Assembly (NCBI RefSeq): GCF_000959365.1
Contig: NZ_CP009555.1
Coordinates: 558,001-622,000, forward strand
DNA from: Burkholderia oklahomensis C6786
GTDB lineage: Bacteria; Pseudomonadota; Gammaproteobacteria; Burkholderiales; Burkholderiaceae
Length of the DNA: 64,000 nucleotides
Reading direction: 5' to 3'
The notes below the pieces were generated by a model, which was given only the letters and a program-made list of their open reading frames with translations, searched no databases and was not told the DNA's origin. This document shows, piece by piece, positions 1 through 8,819 of this stretch. A program made the position numbers and the translations under genes. Within the stretch, counting starts at the first letter, position 1; the number at the start of each line of letters is the position of its first letter.

Positions 1-1
1 G

Positions 2-661
2 CCGTTCGCGGGCCACCCGACGCTCGGCGCCGCGCACGCGTTTCTCGACGCGGGCGCGCAGCCGAAGACGCCCGGGCGGCTCGTCCAGCAATGCGGCGCG
101 GGGCTCGTCGAGCTCGCGAAGCGCGGCGGCGGCTGGGCGTTCGCCGCGCCGCCCGCGCGCGTGACGCCGCTGCCCGAGCGCGACTACCCGGCGCTCGCGG
201 CCGCGCTGCGCACCGACGCGATCGATTTCGACGCGCCGCCGCAAGCGGTCGACAACGGCGCGCCGTGGCTCGTCGTGCGGCTCGCGTCGGCCGCCGACTG
301 TCTCGCGCTCGCGCCGGACCATGCGGCGCTCGCGCCGATCGTCGCCGCGCTCGGCGCGGACGGCCTCGCCGCCTACGCGCCGCATCCGGCGGGCGGCGCG
401 GCGACGTTCGAAGTGCGCTGCCTGATGACGGGCGATGCGTTCGGCGTGGGCGAAGACCCCGTGACCGGCAGCGCGAACGCGGCGATCGCGGGCCTCCTCG
501 CGCAAGCGGGGCGCCGTCCCGGCCGCAGCTACACCGCGCGCCAGGGCACGGCGCTCGGCCGCGACGGCCGCGTCGCGGTCGATTACGACGACGACGCCGG
601 CAAGATCTGGATCGGCGGCGCCGCCGTCACGCTCGTCGACGGCGGCATCCGGCTGCGCTGA
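2..661 (+). CDS. PhzF family protein, 3' part (5' end outside window)
   Basis: The reading frame is open from the left edge and ends in TGA. The first visible residues are PFAGHPTLGAAHAFLD, the conserved FxGHPT signature of PhzF/DapF-fold proteins, and near the C-terminus GEDPVTGSANAAIA is the second family signature. Known PhzF members are isomerases or have unknown substrates; phenazine synthesis itself is not implied, because no other phz gene is near. The likely catalytic Glu near the N-terminus lies outside the window. Roughly 220 residues of a usual ~260-300 are present. An internal GTG at 161 is not the start, since homologous sequence continues upstream. The substrate is unknown. Confidence 0.85.
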   Translation, partial: PFAGHPTLGAAHAFLDAGAQPKTPGRLVQQCGAGLVELAKRGGGWAFAAPPARVTPLPERDYPALAAALRTDAIDFDAPPQAVDNGAPWLVVRLASAADCLALAPDHAALAPIVAALGADGLAAYAPHPAGGAATFEVRCLMTGDAFGVGEDPVTGSANAAIAGLLAQAGRRPGRSYTARQGTALGRDGRVAVDYDDDAGKIWIGGAAVTLVDGGIRLR

Positions 662-749
662 GCCGCGTTTCGCCCGGCCGCGCGGGCCGCGCGCGGGACC
701 GGTCCCCTCCTCGCCCGGTTAGCGATATCTTGATCGCGCTAAATTAAAG

Positions 750-763
750 ACTGACCATTCAGT
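750..763. promoter_or_regulatory. Short inverted repeat upstream of the GGDEF/EAL gene
   Basis: ACTGA-CCAT-TCAGT is a perfect 5-bp dyad in an AT-rich stretch between the PhzF stop and the start at 856. Its size and position suit a repressor or activator site for the downstream gene. No cognate regulator is adjacent, so this is inference only. Confidence 0.3.
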
Positions 764-855
764 AATATCGGGCCTCGTCTATTGTCTTCTTTATCGGCCC
801 GTTTACTCGGTTATCCTGTCGGATCGCCCATGCGCGCAAGGACACTTTCCGTCCG

Positions 856-3216
856 ATGAGTTCGTCTCGGTCACATGCCGCCCGCGCCGCGCGGTCGGTA
901 CGCGCGACACGCAGGTCGCGCCGCCGCCGCGCGCTGTTCGCGATTCCGCTCCTCGGCACGCTCGCGCTCGCGCTGCTTTGGGTGGCGATCATCGCGCGCC
1001 TGTCCGTCGAGAAGGACAGCGCGTACCGCGAGGCCGCCGCGTCGGCCGCGATCCTGTCGACGGCGCTCGAGCAGCACACGGTCAAGGCGATCCACCAGGT
1101 CGACCAGATCACCCGCTTCGTCAAGTACGAGTTCGAGAAGTCGCCCGCGCATTTCAACCTCGCGAGCACCGTCGAAAAAGGCGTCGTGCCGAGCGACACG
1201 CTGATCCAGGTGTCGCTCCTCGACTCTCGCGGCCGGCTCCTCGCGAACACGGCCGATCCGCATCCGAAGCCGATCGACCTGTCCGACCGCGAGCACTTCA
1301 AGGTGCACTCGCAGCGCAACGACAACGATCTCTACATCAGCAAGCCGGTGCTCGGCCGCGTGTCCCGCCACTGGACGCTGCAGATGACGCGTCGCCTGAA
1401 CCACCCGGACGGCTCGTTCGCCGGGGTCGTCGTCGTGTCGGAGGATCCGGCCTACTTCACGAACGACTTCTACAACAACGCGACGCTCGGCAAGGACGGC
1501 GTGATCGCCGTGATCTCGGACACGGGCGCCGTGCTCGCGCGCAGCACCGGCTCCGCGCAGAAGACGCCCGGCACGTTCTCGGCGTCGGGCGTGTATCCGG
1601 TGTCGGAGCGCGCGTCGGGCACCTACGTCGATCCGATCGACGGCATCGTGCGCATCGTGTCGTACCGCCATCTCGACGGCTACCCGCTCGGCGTGATGGT
1701 CGGCCTTTCGCAGGCGGACGAGCTCGCCGACTACCACCACACGCGCAACGTCTACCTGCTGATGACGAGCTTCATCACGCTCGCGATGCTCGCGTTCTTC
1801 GGTGTCGCGACGGGCCTGATCGGCAAGCTGCTCGGCCGCGAGCGCGAGATGACGCAGCTGGCCGAGTTCGACCTGCTGACCGGCCTCGCGAACCGCTACG
1901 CGACGCTGCGCAGCCTGCGCAACGACGTCGCGCTGCCGTCGAACCTGTCGCGGCTCGCGATCCTCTTCATCGATCTCGACAACTTCAAGACCGTCAACGA
2001 CACGCTCGGCCACAACGCAGGCGACATCGTGCTGCAGATGACGGCCGCGCGCCTGTCCGACGCGGTGATGAACGAAGGCGCGCTCGCGCGGATCGGCGGC
2101 GACGAATTCGTCGTCGTGGTGAAGGGCGACGACGTCGAGCGGCGCGCCGAGCGCCTCGCGGAGGCGATCGTCCGGATGTTCGCCGAGCCGTTCGACGTGC
2201 GCGGCAGCTCGTTCGTGCTCCACGCGAGCATCGGCATCGCGCTGCATTCGGTCGAGAACGAAAGCGAGATCGACCTCCTGAAGAAGGCCGATCTCGCGAT
2301 GTACAGCGCGAAGGACGCCGGCAAGAACTGCTATCAGTTCTACGCGCCGCACCTGTCGCATCGCGCGGACCACCTGATGCGCTGGGAGCAGCAATTGCGC
2401 GTCGCGCTATCGGACGGGCAGCTCTTCCTCGCCTACCAGCCGAAGATCGACCTCACGTACCGCTGCATCACCGGCTTCGAGGCGCTCGTGCGCTGGGATC
2501 ATCCGGAGCACGGCGTGATCTCCGCGAACGAATTCATTTCGATCGCCGAATCGACGGGACTCATCGTTCCGATCGGCGACTTCGTGATCCGCACCGCGTG
2601 CGAGCAGCTCGCGCGCTGGCGCAGCGAAGGCCACGACAAGCTCACGCTCGCCGTCAACATCTCGCCCGTGCAGTTCTGGCGCGGCGACCTGATCGACACG
2701 ATCTCGCGCGCGCTCGTCGAGACCGGGGTCGAGGCGCGCCGCCTCGAACTCGAGATCACGGAAACCGCGATGATGGAATACCCTGAGCTCGTGTCGGAAA
2801 AGATCGTCGCGCTGAAGAAGCTCGGCATCCGCGTCGCGCTCGACGATTTCGGCACCGGCTATTCGTCGCTGTCGTACCTGCACCGCTTCTCGGTCGACAC
2901 GCTGAAGGTCGACCGCTCGTTCATCCAGGCGATCCCGGCCGATCGCAGCGTCTGCGTGATGGTGTCGTCGATCGTGCACCTCGCGCGTTCGCTCGGGCTC
3001 ACGGTCGTCGTCGAGGGAACCGAGACGGAAGAGCAGATCGCATGGCTCACCGCGCTCGGCCGGATCGAGGCGCAAGGCTTTCTGTTCTCGCGGCCGGTGC
3101 CCGCCGACGGCATTCCGGCCCTTCTCGCACGCTTCGGCGTCTGCGGCGGCGACGGCGCGCACGCGGCCCGCCGCGACACCGCCAGCACAGCTAAACAATC
3201 GTTCGGCAGCGACTAA
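856..3216 (+). CDS. Membrane-bound Cache-GGDEF-EAL c-di-GMP turnover protein
   Basis: The 786-residue inner-membrane protein has a basic N-terminus, a first membrane segment at about 26-46, a periplasmic dCache-like sensor at about 50-295 and a second membrane segment at about 299-322. A GGDEF domain follows (GGDEF intact at 414-418), then a C-terminal EAL domain (FEALVRW at 541-547; ELEITE about 631; DDFGTGYSSL about 663). Both catalytic signatures look intact, so it could make and degrade c-di-GMP. The RxxD inhibitory site normally upstream of GGDEF is not present (MNEG at that place). The gene is monocistronic. The signal sensed is unknown, and which activity dominates cannot be read from sequence. 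Confidence 0.93.
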   Translation: MSSSRSHAARAARSVRATRRSRRRRALFAIPLLGTLALALLWVAIIARLSVEKDSAYREAAASAAILSTALEQHTVKAIHQVDQITRFVKYEFEKSPAHFNLASTVEKGVVPSDTLIQVSLLDSRGRLLANTADPHPKPIDLSDREHFKVHSQRNDNDLYISKPVLGRVSRHWTLQMTRRLNHPDGSFAGVVVVSEDPAYFTNDFYNNATLGKDGVIAVISDTGAVLARSTGSAQKTPGTFSASGVYPVSERASGTYVDPIDGIVRIVSYRHLDGYPLGVMVGLSQADELADYHHTRNVYLLMTSFITLAMLAFFGVATGLIGKLLGREREMTQLAEFDLLTGLANRYATLRSLRNDVALPSNLSRLAILFIDLDNFKTVNDTLGHNAGDIVLQMTAARLSDAVMNEGALARIGGDEFVVVVKGDDVERRAERLAEAIVRMFAEPFDVRGSSFVLHASIGIALHSVENESEIDLLKKADLAMYSAKDAGKNCYQFYAPHLSHRADHLMRWEQQLRVALSDGQLFLAYQPKIDLTYRCITGFEALVRWDHPEHGVISANEFISIAESTGLIVPIGDFVIRTACEQLARWRSEGHDKLTLAVNISPVQFWRGDLIDTISRALVETGVEARRLELEITETAMMEYPELVSEKIVALKKLGIRVALDDFGTGYSSLSYLHRFSVDTLKVDRSFIQAIPADRSVCVMVSSIVHLARSLGLTVVVEGTETEEQIAWLTALGRIEAQGFLFSRPVPADGIPALLARFGVCGGDGAHAARRDTASTAKQSFGSD

Positions 3217-3369
3217 ACAGCGCACCTCCGTCCGCGCTGCGCCCGCCGGTGGCGGCCGCGCGGCCCGTACTCGTTTTCGCTCATACAATAATCGCGTTCG
3301 CGGGTGCACAATGAAACGTGCGACGCACGCGTGGCCGTGGTGCGTCCACGAGCGCACCTGGACACCATC

Positions 3370-4578
3370 ATGACAATCACAAGCGTGGATGCCGCGTTTT
3401 GCGGCGAACGAGAATCGCTGTGGGCGTTGTTCAAAACCGTGGCAGGCGTCTCCGCCGTGTCGTGGGGCGGTCTTGCGATGATGGCCCAACTCGAGCGGCA
3501 TTACGTCGACCACGAGCGGCGCATCGACCCGCTGTCGTTCGCCGATCTCGTCGCGCTCGCATGGATGATGCCCGGCCCCGTCGGCTGCAACGTCGCGGTT
3601 CAGGTCGGCCACGCGCTGCGCGGCCGCACCGGCGCATGGATCGCCGGCACGGCGAGCGTGCTGCCGTTCTTCGGGGCAATGACGCTCTTCGCGATCTTCT
3701 ATCAGACGCCGCTCGTGCGCACGCTCGCATCGCCCGTGCTGCTGCATCACTTCGGGATGGTGCTCGCCGCGCTGATCGGGCTCACGTGGTTCAGGCAAGT
3801 CCGGGCGCTCGTGCACGCGCCGCTGGAACGCGCGATCGCCGCGCTCGCGACGGTGCTGCTCGCGCTCGCGCACAGCCCGGCCTCGTTCGTCGCGATCCTC
3901 TCCGCCGCGTTCGCGGTCGGCTGGCTTTCGAGCGGGCGGCGGCGCAACGAAGCGCTGCGGCTCGCGCTGCCCGCGCGGGAATGGCGGCTGCTCGCATCGT
4001 TGGCGATCCTGATCACGCTGTTCGCGCTGCCGCTGCCGATCGAATACGAATCGTCGCTGCTCTGGCCGCGCCTCGCGGGCGCCGGCATGACGCTCTTCGG
4101 CGGCGGCTTCTCCGCGCTGCCCGTGCTGAAATCGCTGTTCGTCACGCGCGCGACGGGCATCACCGAGCAGGACTTCATGCTCGCGTTCACGCTGTCGCCC
4201 GTGTCGCCCGGGCCGCTCCTGAACGTCGTGCCGTTTCTCGGCTATCTCGAGGACGGCTGGCGCGGCGCGCTGCTGTCGACCGTCGCGCTGTTCGTGCCGT
4301 CCGGCTGCCTCGTCATATTCGCGCGGCGGCACGTCGAGCGTCTGAAGCTCCATCCGCGCTTCGCGGGCGGCATGCGCGTGCTGCGCGCGGCCACCACCGC
4401 GTTCCTCGTGATCGCGGCCGTGCGCCTCGTCGCGAAGACGCCCGTCGAGCCTGTGTACTGGGCAACGGGCGCGATCGCGTGGCTGTGCCTCGCGCGATTC
4501 AAGGTGCCCGTCTATGCGATATACGGCGCGGTCGCGGCGGCGTGCGGCGGCTGGCTGATCCTCGCGGCGCATGGGTGA
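3370..4578 (+). CDS. chrA: Chromate transporter, CHR family (ChrA-like)
   Basis: A hydrophobic protein of 402 residues with the two homologous halves of long-chain CHR transporters. The first-half signature is around MMPGPVGCNVAVQVG and the second around LSPVSPGPLLNVVPFLG. Family members export chromate, taken up through sulfate transporters, across the inner membrane; some members have other anion roles. An in-frame ATG exists at 3304, but the conserved region begins after MTITSVDAAF, so the ATG at 3370 is preferred; neither has a strong ribosome site. No chrB regulator is next to it, so chromate resistance is inferred from family only. Confidence 0.85.
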   Translation: MTITSVDAAFCGERESLWALFKTVAGVSAVSWGGLAMMAQLERHYVDHERRIDPLSFADLVALAWMMPGPVGCNVAVQVGHALRGRTGAWIAGTASVLPFFGAMTLFAIFYQTPLVRTLASPVLLHHFGMVLAALIGLTWFRQVRALVHAPLERAIAALATVLLALAHSPASFVAILSAAFAVGWLSSGRRRNEALRLALPAREWRLLASLAILITLFALPLPIEYESSLLWPRLAGAGMTLFGGGFSALPVLKSLFVTRATGITEQDFMLAFTLSPVSPGPLLNVVPFLGYLEDGWRGALLSTVALFVPSGCLVIFARRHVERLKLHPRFAGGMRVLRAATTAFLVIAAVRLVAKTPVEPVYWATGAIAWLCLARFKVPVYAIYGAVAAACGGWLILAAHG

Positions 4579-4631
4579 GCGCCGCCTGCGCCGGTTGTTT
4601 CCGTTTCGTCGTTGCGTCGTTTCGTCTCGCC

Positions 4632-4665
4632 CCGCTCTCCGTTTTCCGCTCTCCGTTTTCCGCTC
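4632..4665. repeat. 14-bp tandem repeat, about 2.4 copies
   Basis: The unit CCGCTCTCCGTTTT occurs at 4632-4645 and 4646-4659, followed by the start of a third copy. It lies between the convergent chrA and acetylpolyamine amidohydrolase genes, where length change would be tolerated. Confidence 0.6.
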
Positions 4666-4753
4666 GTCGTTCCCTTGCTGCTCGTTCCCTTGCTTCGTAG
4701 CTTTTCGCGCTGCTCCGTGCGCACCGCCTGTCGCACGTGCCCACGCCGCCGCG

Positions 4754-5779
4754 TCAGCCGCGCGCCGCGCCGAATCCGCCGAAGAACGCCCGCGCATTCA
4801 CTTCGAGGCTCTCGATGTGGTAGCCGCCCTCCTGCACGATGACGGTCGGCAGCCGCATCGCGCCGATCAGGCTTCCTAACTTGCCGAAGCCCTGCGTCGT
4901 CACCGCGACCTGTGACTGCGGGTCGTCGCGATAGATGTCGAAGCCGAGCGACAGCACGAGCGCATCCGGCGCGAAGCGCCGCAGCTCGCGCAGCGCATCG
5001 TCGACGCGCTCGAAGAACACCGCTTCGCTCGATCCGTGCGGCATCGGCAGATTCACGTTGTAGCCGCAGCCGTCGCCCGCGCCGCGCTCGTCGTCGAAGC
5101 CCGCGACGGCCGGATAGAAGTTCGTCGGATCGCCGTGGATCGACACGTAAAGCACGTCGCGCCGCGCATAGAAGATCTCCTGGATGCCCTGGCCGTGGTG
5201 CATGTCGGTGTCGAGGATCGCGACGCGCGCATGACGGGCGCGCAACGCCTGCGCGGCGATCGCCGCGTTGTTCAGGTAGCAGAAACCGCCCGCCGCGTCG
5301 ACACGCGCATGGTGGCCGGGCGGCCGGCACAGCGCGTACGCTTCGCGCGCGCCGTCCCGCACTGCCGCCGCCGCCGCGAGCGCGCTCTGCGCGGACCAGT
5401 ACGCGGCGCGCCACGTGTCGGCGCCGACCGGGCAGCTGCCGTCCGCGAGATAGCGGCCCGCCTGCGCGAGCACGCCGCACAGCGCGTTCGGCTCGCGCAC
5501 GAAGATGTTCGACATCACTTCGTCGCCCCAGTCCTCGGGCATCTTCTTCCATTCGCGATGCGCGGTTTCGAGAAAGCGCAGGTAGCGCGTGTCGTGCACG
5601 GCCGCGATCGGCGCGATGCCGAAGTCGGCCGGCTCGCGCACCGCGAATCCCATCGCAAGCGCCGCCGCGGCGAGCCGCGCCGCGCGATCGGGCACCTCCT
5701 GCGGCGTGCGCATCCGGCCGCGCGAATAGTACGTGCGCGGATGATGCAGCGATTGGTCGGGGTGGAAGTACGTGAGCAT
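4754..5779 (-). CDS. Acetylpolyamine amidohydrolase (class II HDAC-like)
   Basis: This 341-residue zinc hydrolase of the histone deacetylase superfamily resembles bacterial acetylpolyamine amidohydrolases, which release acetate from acetylputrescine or acetylspermidine. Visible motifs are RPPGHHA (tandem His 156-157), a DTDMHHG metal motif (Asp192, His194) and LGFDIYRDDP (Asp281), which together supply the zinc site, plus EGGYHIE with the catalytic Tyr. An insert near residues 75-120 fits the dimer loop of this subfamily. The start is supported by a GAGGAA ribosome site. It lies downstream of, and on the same strand as, an amidohydrolase/MFS pair, but a 257-bp gap suggests its own promoter. 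The substrate is inferred. Confidence 0.88.
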   Translation of the reverse strand: MLTYFHPDQSLHHPRTYYSRGRMRTPQEVPDRAARLAAAALAMGFAVREPADFGIAPIAAVHDTRYLRFLETAHREWKKMPEDWGDEVMSNIFVREPNALCGVLAQAGRYLADGSCPVGADTWRAAYWSAQSALAAAAAVRDGAREAYALCRPPGHHARVDAAGGFCYLNNAAIAAQALRARHARVAILDTDMHHGQGIQEIFYARRDVLYVSIHGDPTNFYPAVAGFDDERGAGDGCGYNVNLPMPHGSSEAVFFERVDDALRELRRFAPDALVLSLGFDIYRDDPQSQVAVTTQGFGKLGSLIGAMRLPTVIVQEGGYHIESLEVNARAFFGGFGAARG

Positions 5780-5857
5780 CTTGCGTTCCTCGGGTTGGAC
5801 GGGCGGGCCGCGCGGCGCCCGTTATCGGTTATCGGGTGGTCGAGGCGGTGCGTGTCG

Positions 5858-5892
5858 GTTTCGCGTTTCGCGTTTCGCGTTTCGGGTTTCGC
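5858..5892. repeat. 7-bp tandem repeat, five copies
   Basis: Five successive copies of GTTTCGC run from 5858 to 5892; the fourth has one substitution (final C to G). The array lies about 80 bp upstream of the amidohydrolase start on the minus strand, so copy number could alter promoter spacing. This is a plausible slippage site. Confidence 0.8.
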
Positions 5893-6036
5893 ATTCGGCA
5901 TGCGATGTCCGAATGCGCTCCGATTCGATAATCGTCGATCAACATCGATCGAATCGATGTCGATCGACGGCCGCGACGCTCGTTTCGATGCATGCCCGCT
6001 CGCCGTCTCGCGCTCCGTCGCGCAGCGATCCGGCAC

Positions 6037-7296
6037 TCACCGTTCCATCACGCCCGCGCGGTCAAGCACCGCGCCGAGCAGCACGTTCGCGCCGCGCGTC
6101 GCGTCGTCGGGCAGCACATCCTCGGCTTCGTTGTGCGACAACCCGCCGACGCACGGAATGAACACCATCGCGCTCGGGCAGTGCTTCGCGAGATGGATCG
6201 CGTCGTGCCCGGCGCCGCTCACGATCCGTTCGTGCCGATAGCCGAAGCGCTCGGCCGCGGCCTCGACGCTCGCGACGCAAGCCGCATCGAACGGCGTCGC
6301 GGGGCTCGTCCAGTGCGTCGACGCGTCGATGCGCAAGCCGCGCTGCGCAGCGACGCGCGCGCAGACCTCGGTCGCCGCGCGCGCCATCTCGTCGAGCGTC
6401 GCGTCGTCCGGATGACGCAAGTCGAGCGTGAACGCGACCGCGCCCGCGATCGTGTTGCGCGACGCATTCGGAATCCCGACGCAGCCGATCGTCGCGAGCC
6501 CGTGCGGCGCGAAGTCCGCGAGCATCCGTTCGATTCCGTCCGCGATCTGCGCGAAGCCGAACAGCGCGTCGCGGCGATGCGCGATCGGCGTCGTTCCCGC
6601 GTGCGCGGGCTGGCCCGCGATCGTCACGTCGAGCCAGCGGATCGCCTGCCCGCCCGTGACGATGCCGATCTCGGTTCGGTTCGCCTCCAGCACCGGCCCC
6701 TGCTCGATGTGCGCCTCGAAGTACGCATCGATCGCCGGCCGCGCCGCCTTCCGCGCGCCGCGATAGCCGATCCGATCGAGCGCGTCGGCAAGCGTCGCCT
6801 GCGCGGCGTCGCGCACGGCGAGCGCATCGGCGAGCGGCATCACGCCCGCGGCCACCGCCGAGCCGAGCATCGCAGGCGCGAAGCGCGCGCCCTCCTCGTT
6901 GGTCCACGACGCGATCTCGATCGGCTTGCGCGTGACGATCGCCGCGTCGTTCAGGCTGCGCACGACCTCAAGCGCGGCGAGCACGCCGTAGGCGCCGTCG
7001 AAGCGCCCGCCTTCGGGCTGCGTGTCGAGATGGCTGCCGATCAGGACGGGCGGCGCCGCGGCGTCCGCGCCCCCGCGGCGCGCGAACAGATTGCCGATCT
7101 CGTCGACGCTGACCGCGAGCCCCGCGTCGCGGCACCACTGCGCGAACAGATCTCGGCCGCGCCTGTCGTCGTCGGACGCGGCGAGCCGGCGCACGCCGCC
7201 GTTCGCGGTCCCGCCGATCCGGGCCATCTCGGCAAGCGAACGCCACAGTCGCTCGCCGTTCACGGCGAGCGATCGCCAATCGAATGCAAGCGTCAT
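6037..7296 (-). CDS. M20-family N-carbamoyl amino acid / allantoate-type amidohydrolase
   Basis: A 419-residue dinuclear metal hydrolase of the AmaB/HyuC/AllC group (peptidase M20 superfamily). Metal-site motifs IGSHLDTQPEGGRFDG and WTNEEGARFAP are intact, as is the dimerisation-domain stretch around IEQGPVLEA. Such enzymes hydrolyse N-carbamoyl-L-amino acids, ureidoglycine derivatives or allantoate in the cytosol. A GGAGG site precedes the ATG at 7296. It starts 1 bp after the stop of the MFS gene upstream, so the two are co-transcribed and probably take up and hydrolyse the same compound. The exact substrate is not readable. Confidence 0.88.
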   Translation of the reverse strand: MTLAFDWRSLAVNGERLWRSLAEMARIGGTANGGVRRLAASDDDRRGRDLFAQWCRDAGLAVSVDEIGNLFARRGGADAAAPPVLIGSHLDTQPEGGRFDGAYGVLAALEVVRSLNDAAIVTRKPIEIASWTNEEGARFAPAMLGSAVAAGVMPLADALAVRDAAQATLADALDRIGYRGARKAARPAIDAYFEAHIEQGPVLEANRTEIGIVTGGQAIRWLDVTIAGQPAHAGTTPIAHRRDALFGFAQIADGIERMLADFAPHGLATIGCVGIPNASRNTIAGAVAFTLDLRHPDDATLDEMARAATEVCARVAAQRGLRIDASTHWTSPATPFDAACVASVEAAAERFGYRHERIVSGAGHDAIHLAKHCPSAMVFIPCVGGLSHNEAEDVLPDDATRGANVLLGAVLDRAGVMER

Positions 7297-7297
7297 G

Positions 7298-8611
7298 TCA
7301 GCGCGCCTCCATTACTTCGCGACCCGAAGCATGACGGGCCGAGCGGCGCGCATCCAGCGCGACGATGTTCACGAGCGACAGCCCCGCAAGACACGTATAG
7401 AACAGCGCGAGCGGCAGCCACGCGCCCGCGTGGCGATGCGCGAGCCACGTGCCGACGAGCGGCGTGAGCCCGCCCGCGAGCGCGCCGCACACCTGGTAGG
7501 ACAGCGAGATCGCCGAATAGCGGATGCGCGCCGGGAACACGCCGGACACGAAGCCCGCGATCACCGAATAAAAGCCCGCCATGCACGCCACCGCGAGCGC
7601 GATGCCGGCGACGATCGCGCCGGGCCGCCCGCTCGTCACGAGCATGAACATCGGATACGGCGACGCCATCGCCGCGACGGCCGCGAGCTTCAGGAAGCGC
7701 GCGCCGCCGGTCTTTTCGGCGAGCCACGCGGCGACGGGCTGCGCGACGAACTGAATGATCGCGACCGCGAACAGGCAATCGAGGATCGTCGAGCGCGAGA
7801 TGCCGAGCTGCTGCGTCGTGTACGCGATCATGAACGTGTTCGTGAAGTACACGCCGGCAATGCCGATCGTGTTCGCGCCGATGCACAGCAGCACGAGGCC
7901 CGATGCCGAGCGGAACACGTCGGCGATCGGCAGCTTCGCGGTCGCGCGCGTCCGCTTGACCGCCTCGAACTCGGGCGATTCGTTGACGCCGAGCCGGATC
8001 GCGATCCCGACGATCAAGAGCGCCGCGCTCGCGAGAAACGGCAGGCGCCAGCCCCACGCGAGAAAATCGGCCTTGTCGAGCGACGTGACCGCGCGAAACG
8101 CGACGAGCGACAGGATGAGCCCGGCCGGGCTGCCGAGCTGCGCGAACGACGCGAAGAACGTGCGCCGCCCTTCGGGGGCGTGCTCGCCCGCCATCAGCAC
8201 CGCGCCGCCCCATTCGCCGCCGACCGCGACGCCCTGCACGACCCGCAGCAGCACGAGCAGCACGGGCGCGAGCATGCCGATCGACGCATGGCTCGGCAAC
8301 AGGCCGATGCAGACGGTCGCGACGCCCATCATCATCAGCGTCGTCATCAGCGCCTTCTTGCGGCCGATCCGGTCGCCGAGATGGCCGAACACGATGCCGC
8401 CGAGCGGCCGCGCGAAGAAGCCGGCCGCGAACGTGCCGAACGACGCCATCGTGCTGACGAACGGATCGCCGGACGGAAAGTACAGCTCGCCGAACACGAG
8501 CGCGGCGGCGGTCGCGTAAATGTAGAAGTCGTACCACTCGATCATCGTGCCGACGAACGCGGCGCCGGCGGCGCGCACCGGCTGGCGCGCGGACGGTTGG
8601 GGGGCAGTCAT
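7298..8611 (-). CDS. MFS transporter, metabolite:H+ symporter family
   Basis: The 437-residue protein has twelve predicted membrane segments. The N-terminal FVGTMIEWYDFYIYATA is typical of the MHS branch (ShiA/ProP/KgtP-like importers), followed by GHLGDRIGRKKAL, the MFS cytoplasmic-loop motif. The frame is open upstream to 8740, but the ATG at 8611 has a strong GAGAGGAG ribosome site and begins just before the conserved region. It is the first gene of an operon with the amidohydrolase (1-bp spacing) and is divergent from a LysR gene. Import of the amidohydrolase substrate is the simplest reading. Confidence 0.88.
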   Translation of the reverse strand: MTAPQPSARQPVRAAGAAFVGTMIEWYDFYIYATAAALVFGELYFPSGDPFVSTMASFGTFAAGFFARPLGGIVFGHLGDRIGRKKALMTTLMMMGVATVCIGLLPSHASIGMLAPVLLVLLRVVQGVAVGGEWGGAVLMAGEHAPEGRRTFFASFAQLGSPAGLILSLVAFRAVTSLDKADFLAWGWRLPFLASAALLIVGIAIRLGVNESPEFEAVKRTRATAKLPIADVFRSASGLVLLCIGANTIGIAGVYFTNTFMIAYTTQQLGISRSTILDCLFAVAIIQFVAQPVAAWLAEKTGGARFLKLAAVAAMASPYPMFMLVTSGRPGAIVAGIALAVACMAGFYSVIAGFVSGVFPARIRYSAISLSYQVCGALAGGLTPLVGTWLAHRHAGAWLPLALFYTCLAGLSLVNIVALDARRSARHASGREVMEAR

Positions 8612-8739
8612 CGCGGGATCTCCTCTCTGCTCACGCGCGGCACCCGGCGAATCGGCGGGCGTGCACTCGACGTCGCGCGGGCCCGTCGCGGAGGGCCCGC
8701 GCCGCACGCAAGCGGCTGCGCGCAGCACGTTTATCGCCA

Positions 8740-8819
8740 TCCATTAACTATTAGTCAAATTTCGTCTTATTATCTACGGCATAATTTTTACTAATGTCAG
8801 TCGCCGGAGACTTGCCGCC
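8740..8819. promoter_or_regulatory. AT-rich divergent promoter region, MFS/amidohydrolase and LysR genes
   Basis: This is the only AT-rich segment between the divergent genes. ATTAGT (8750-8755) and ACTAAT (8790-8795) form an inverted pair with a 34-bp spacer. CATAAT at 8780 could serve as a -10 for the LysR gene. A LysR-type tetramer contacting both half-sites is plausible but not proven. Confidence 0.35.

Noticed and set aside
2..661. Phenazine biosynthesis locus
   Set aside because: Only a PhzF-family protein is present; the family has many non-phenazine members and no other phz gene is visible.
871..2394. 507-codon antisense frame over the GGDEF/EAL gene, and many similar long antisense or +1 frames across the window
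   Set aside because: They lie opposite well-recognised genes, have repetitive Arg/Ala/Asp-rich composition and no motifs; typical of high-GC DNA.
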